The notes beneath the pieces are model-generated. The model saw only the letters and a program-made list of their open reading frames with translations, was not told the DNA's origin and did not search any database. From NCBI GenBank assembly GCA_946644025.1, contig CAMPCG010000206.1:1-5578 (forward strand): DNA of 5,578 nt, given 5' to 3'. Below, in pieces: positions 5,497 to 5,578 of the stretch (the stretch's first letter is position 1; every line of letters starts with the position of its first letter). The stretch is from an uncultured Prevotellaceae bacterium (GTDB lineage: Bacteria > Bacteroidota > Bacteroidia > Bacteroidales > Bacteroidaceae). The translations under genes were made by a program, and so were the position numbers.

Positions 5497-5506
5497 AATA
5501 AACAAT
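5496..5506 (+). repeat. 11-bp direct repeat, copy 2
   Basis: This is the second exact copy of GAATAAACAAT. It shares its first base with the end of the terminator stem and lies just after the stop codon of the rightmost gene. Confidence 0.75.
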
Positions 5507-5508
5507 AC

Positions 5509-5578
5509 TTAATCGGCAATCTTTGCCTTGATCATCTCGCGGTTGAGGCGGGCGATGTTGGCGATGGTCTCGTTCTTG
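5509..5578 (-). CDS. C-terminal end of an unidentified gene, cut by the window edge
   Basis: The minus strand reads 22 codons, NETIANIARLNREM followed by IKAKIAD, to a TAA at 5511-5509. Almost every third codon position is G or C. This fits a resident gene of this GC-rich genome and contrasts with the neighbouring toxin-antitoxin genes. The segment looks helical and is followed by a good terminator, which supports a real gene end. I do not recognise the protein from this tail. Confidence 0.7.
   Translation of the reverse strand, partial: KNETIANIARLNREMIKAKIAD

Overview
The window looks like accessory-rich chromosomal DNA from a Bacteroidales bacterium, most likely a GC-rich Prevotellaceae member. 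The grounds are: two secreted glycoside hydrolases of types common in polysaccharide-utilisation loci of this order; A-rich start regions without Shine-Dalgarno sites for most genes; toxin-antitoxin proteins that resemble Bacteroides/Prevotella forms; and interspersed palindromic repeats in and between genes. The genus is inferred, not proven.

Left half (1-4391): two plus-strand genes encode exported carbohydrate-active enzymes. The first is a 778-residue glycoside hydrolase family 2 protein. The second is a 567-residue GH35/GH42-like TIM-barrel protein with a DUF5597-type C-terminus. Both keep their predicted catalytic glutamates and have Sec signal peptides, so they probably act together in the periplasm on beta-linked glycans. 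The 260 bp between them are filled almost entirely by a repeat array: four 45-bp units, each with a perfect GC-rich hairpin, plus a duplicated 22-bp flank. The second enzyme also carries a different palindromic repeat insertion of exactly 38 codons inside its open frame, with a UUCG-capped hairpin and a G-rich tail.

Middle (4392-4911): a HigA-type XRE antitoxin gene follows the glycosidase. No toxin gene is present, but the 33 bp before the antitoxin read as the last ten codons of a HigB-like toxin. Its stop codon overlaps a strong Shine-Dalgarno site. This suggests a toxin-antitoxin operon whose toxin was deleted, leaving the antitoxin attached to the glycosidase operon. A perfect 18-bp hairpin then separates the plus-strand genes from convergent minus-strand genes.

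Right end (4912-5578): a minus-strand toxin-antitoxin operon encodes an antitoxin followed by a YoeB/Txe-type endoribonuclease, with overlapping reading frames. Just upstream of it lies a rho-independent terminator flanked by 11-bp direct repeats. That terminator ends an unidentified minus-strand gene of which only the last 22 codons are in the window. No RNA genes, complete insertion sequences, CRISPR array or convincing Bacteroidetes consensus promoter were seen.
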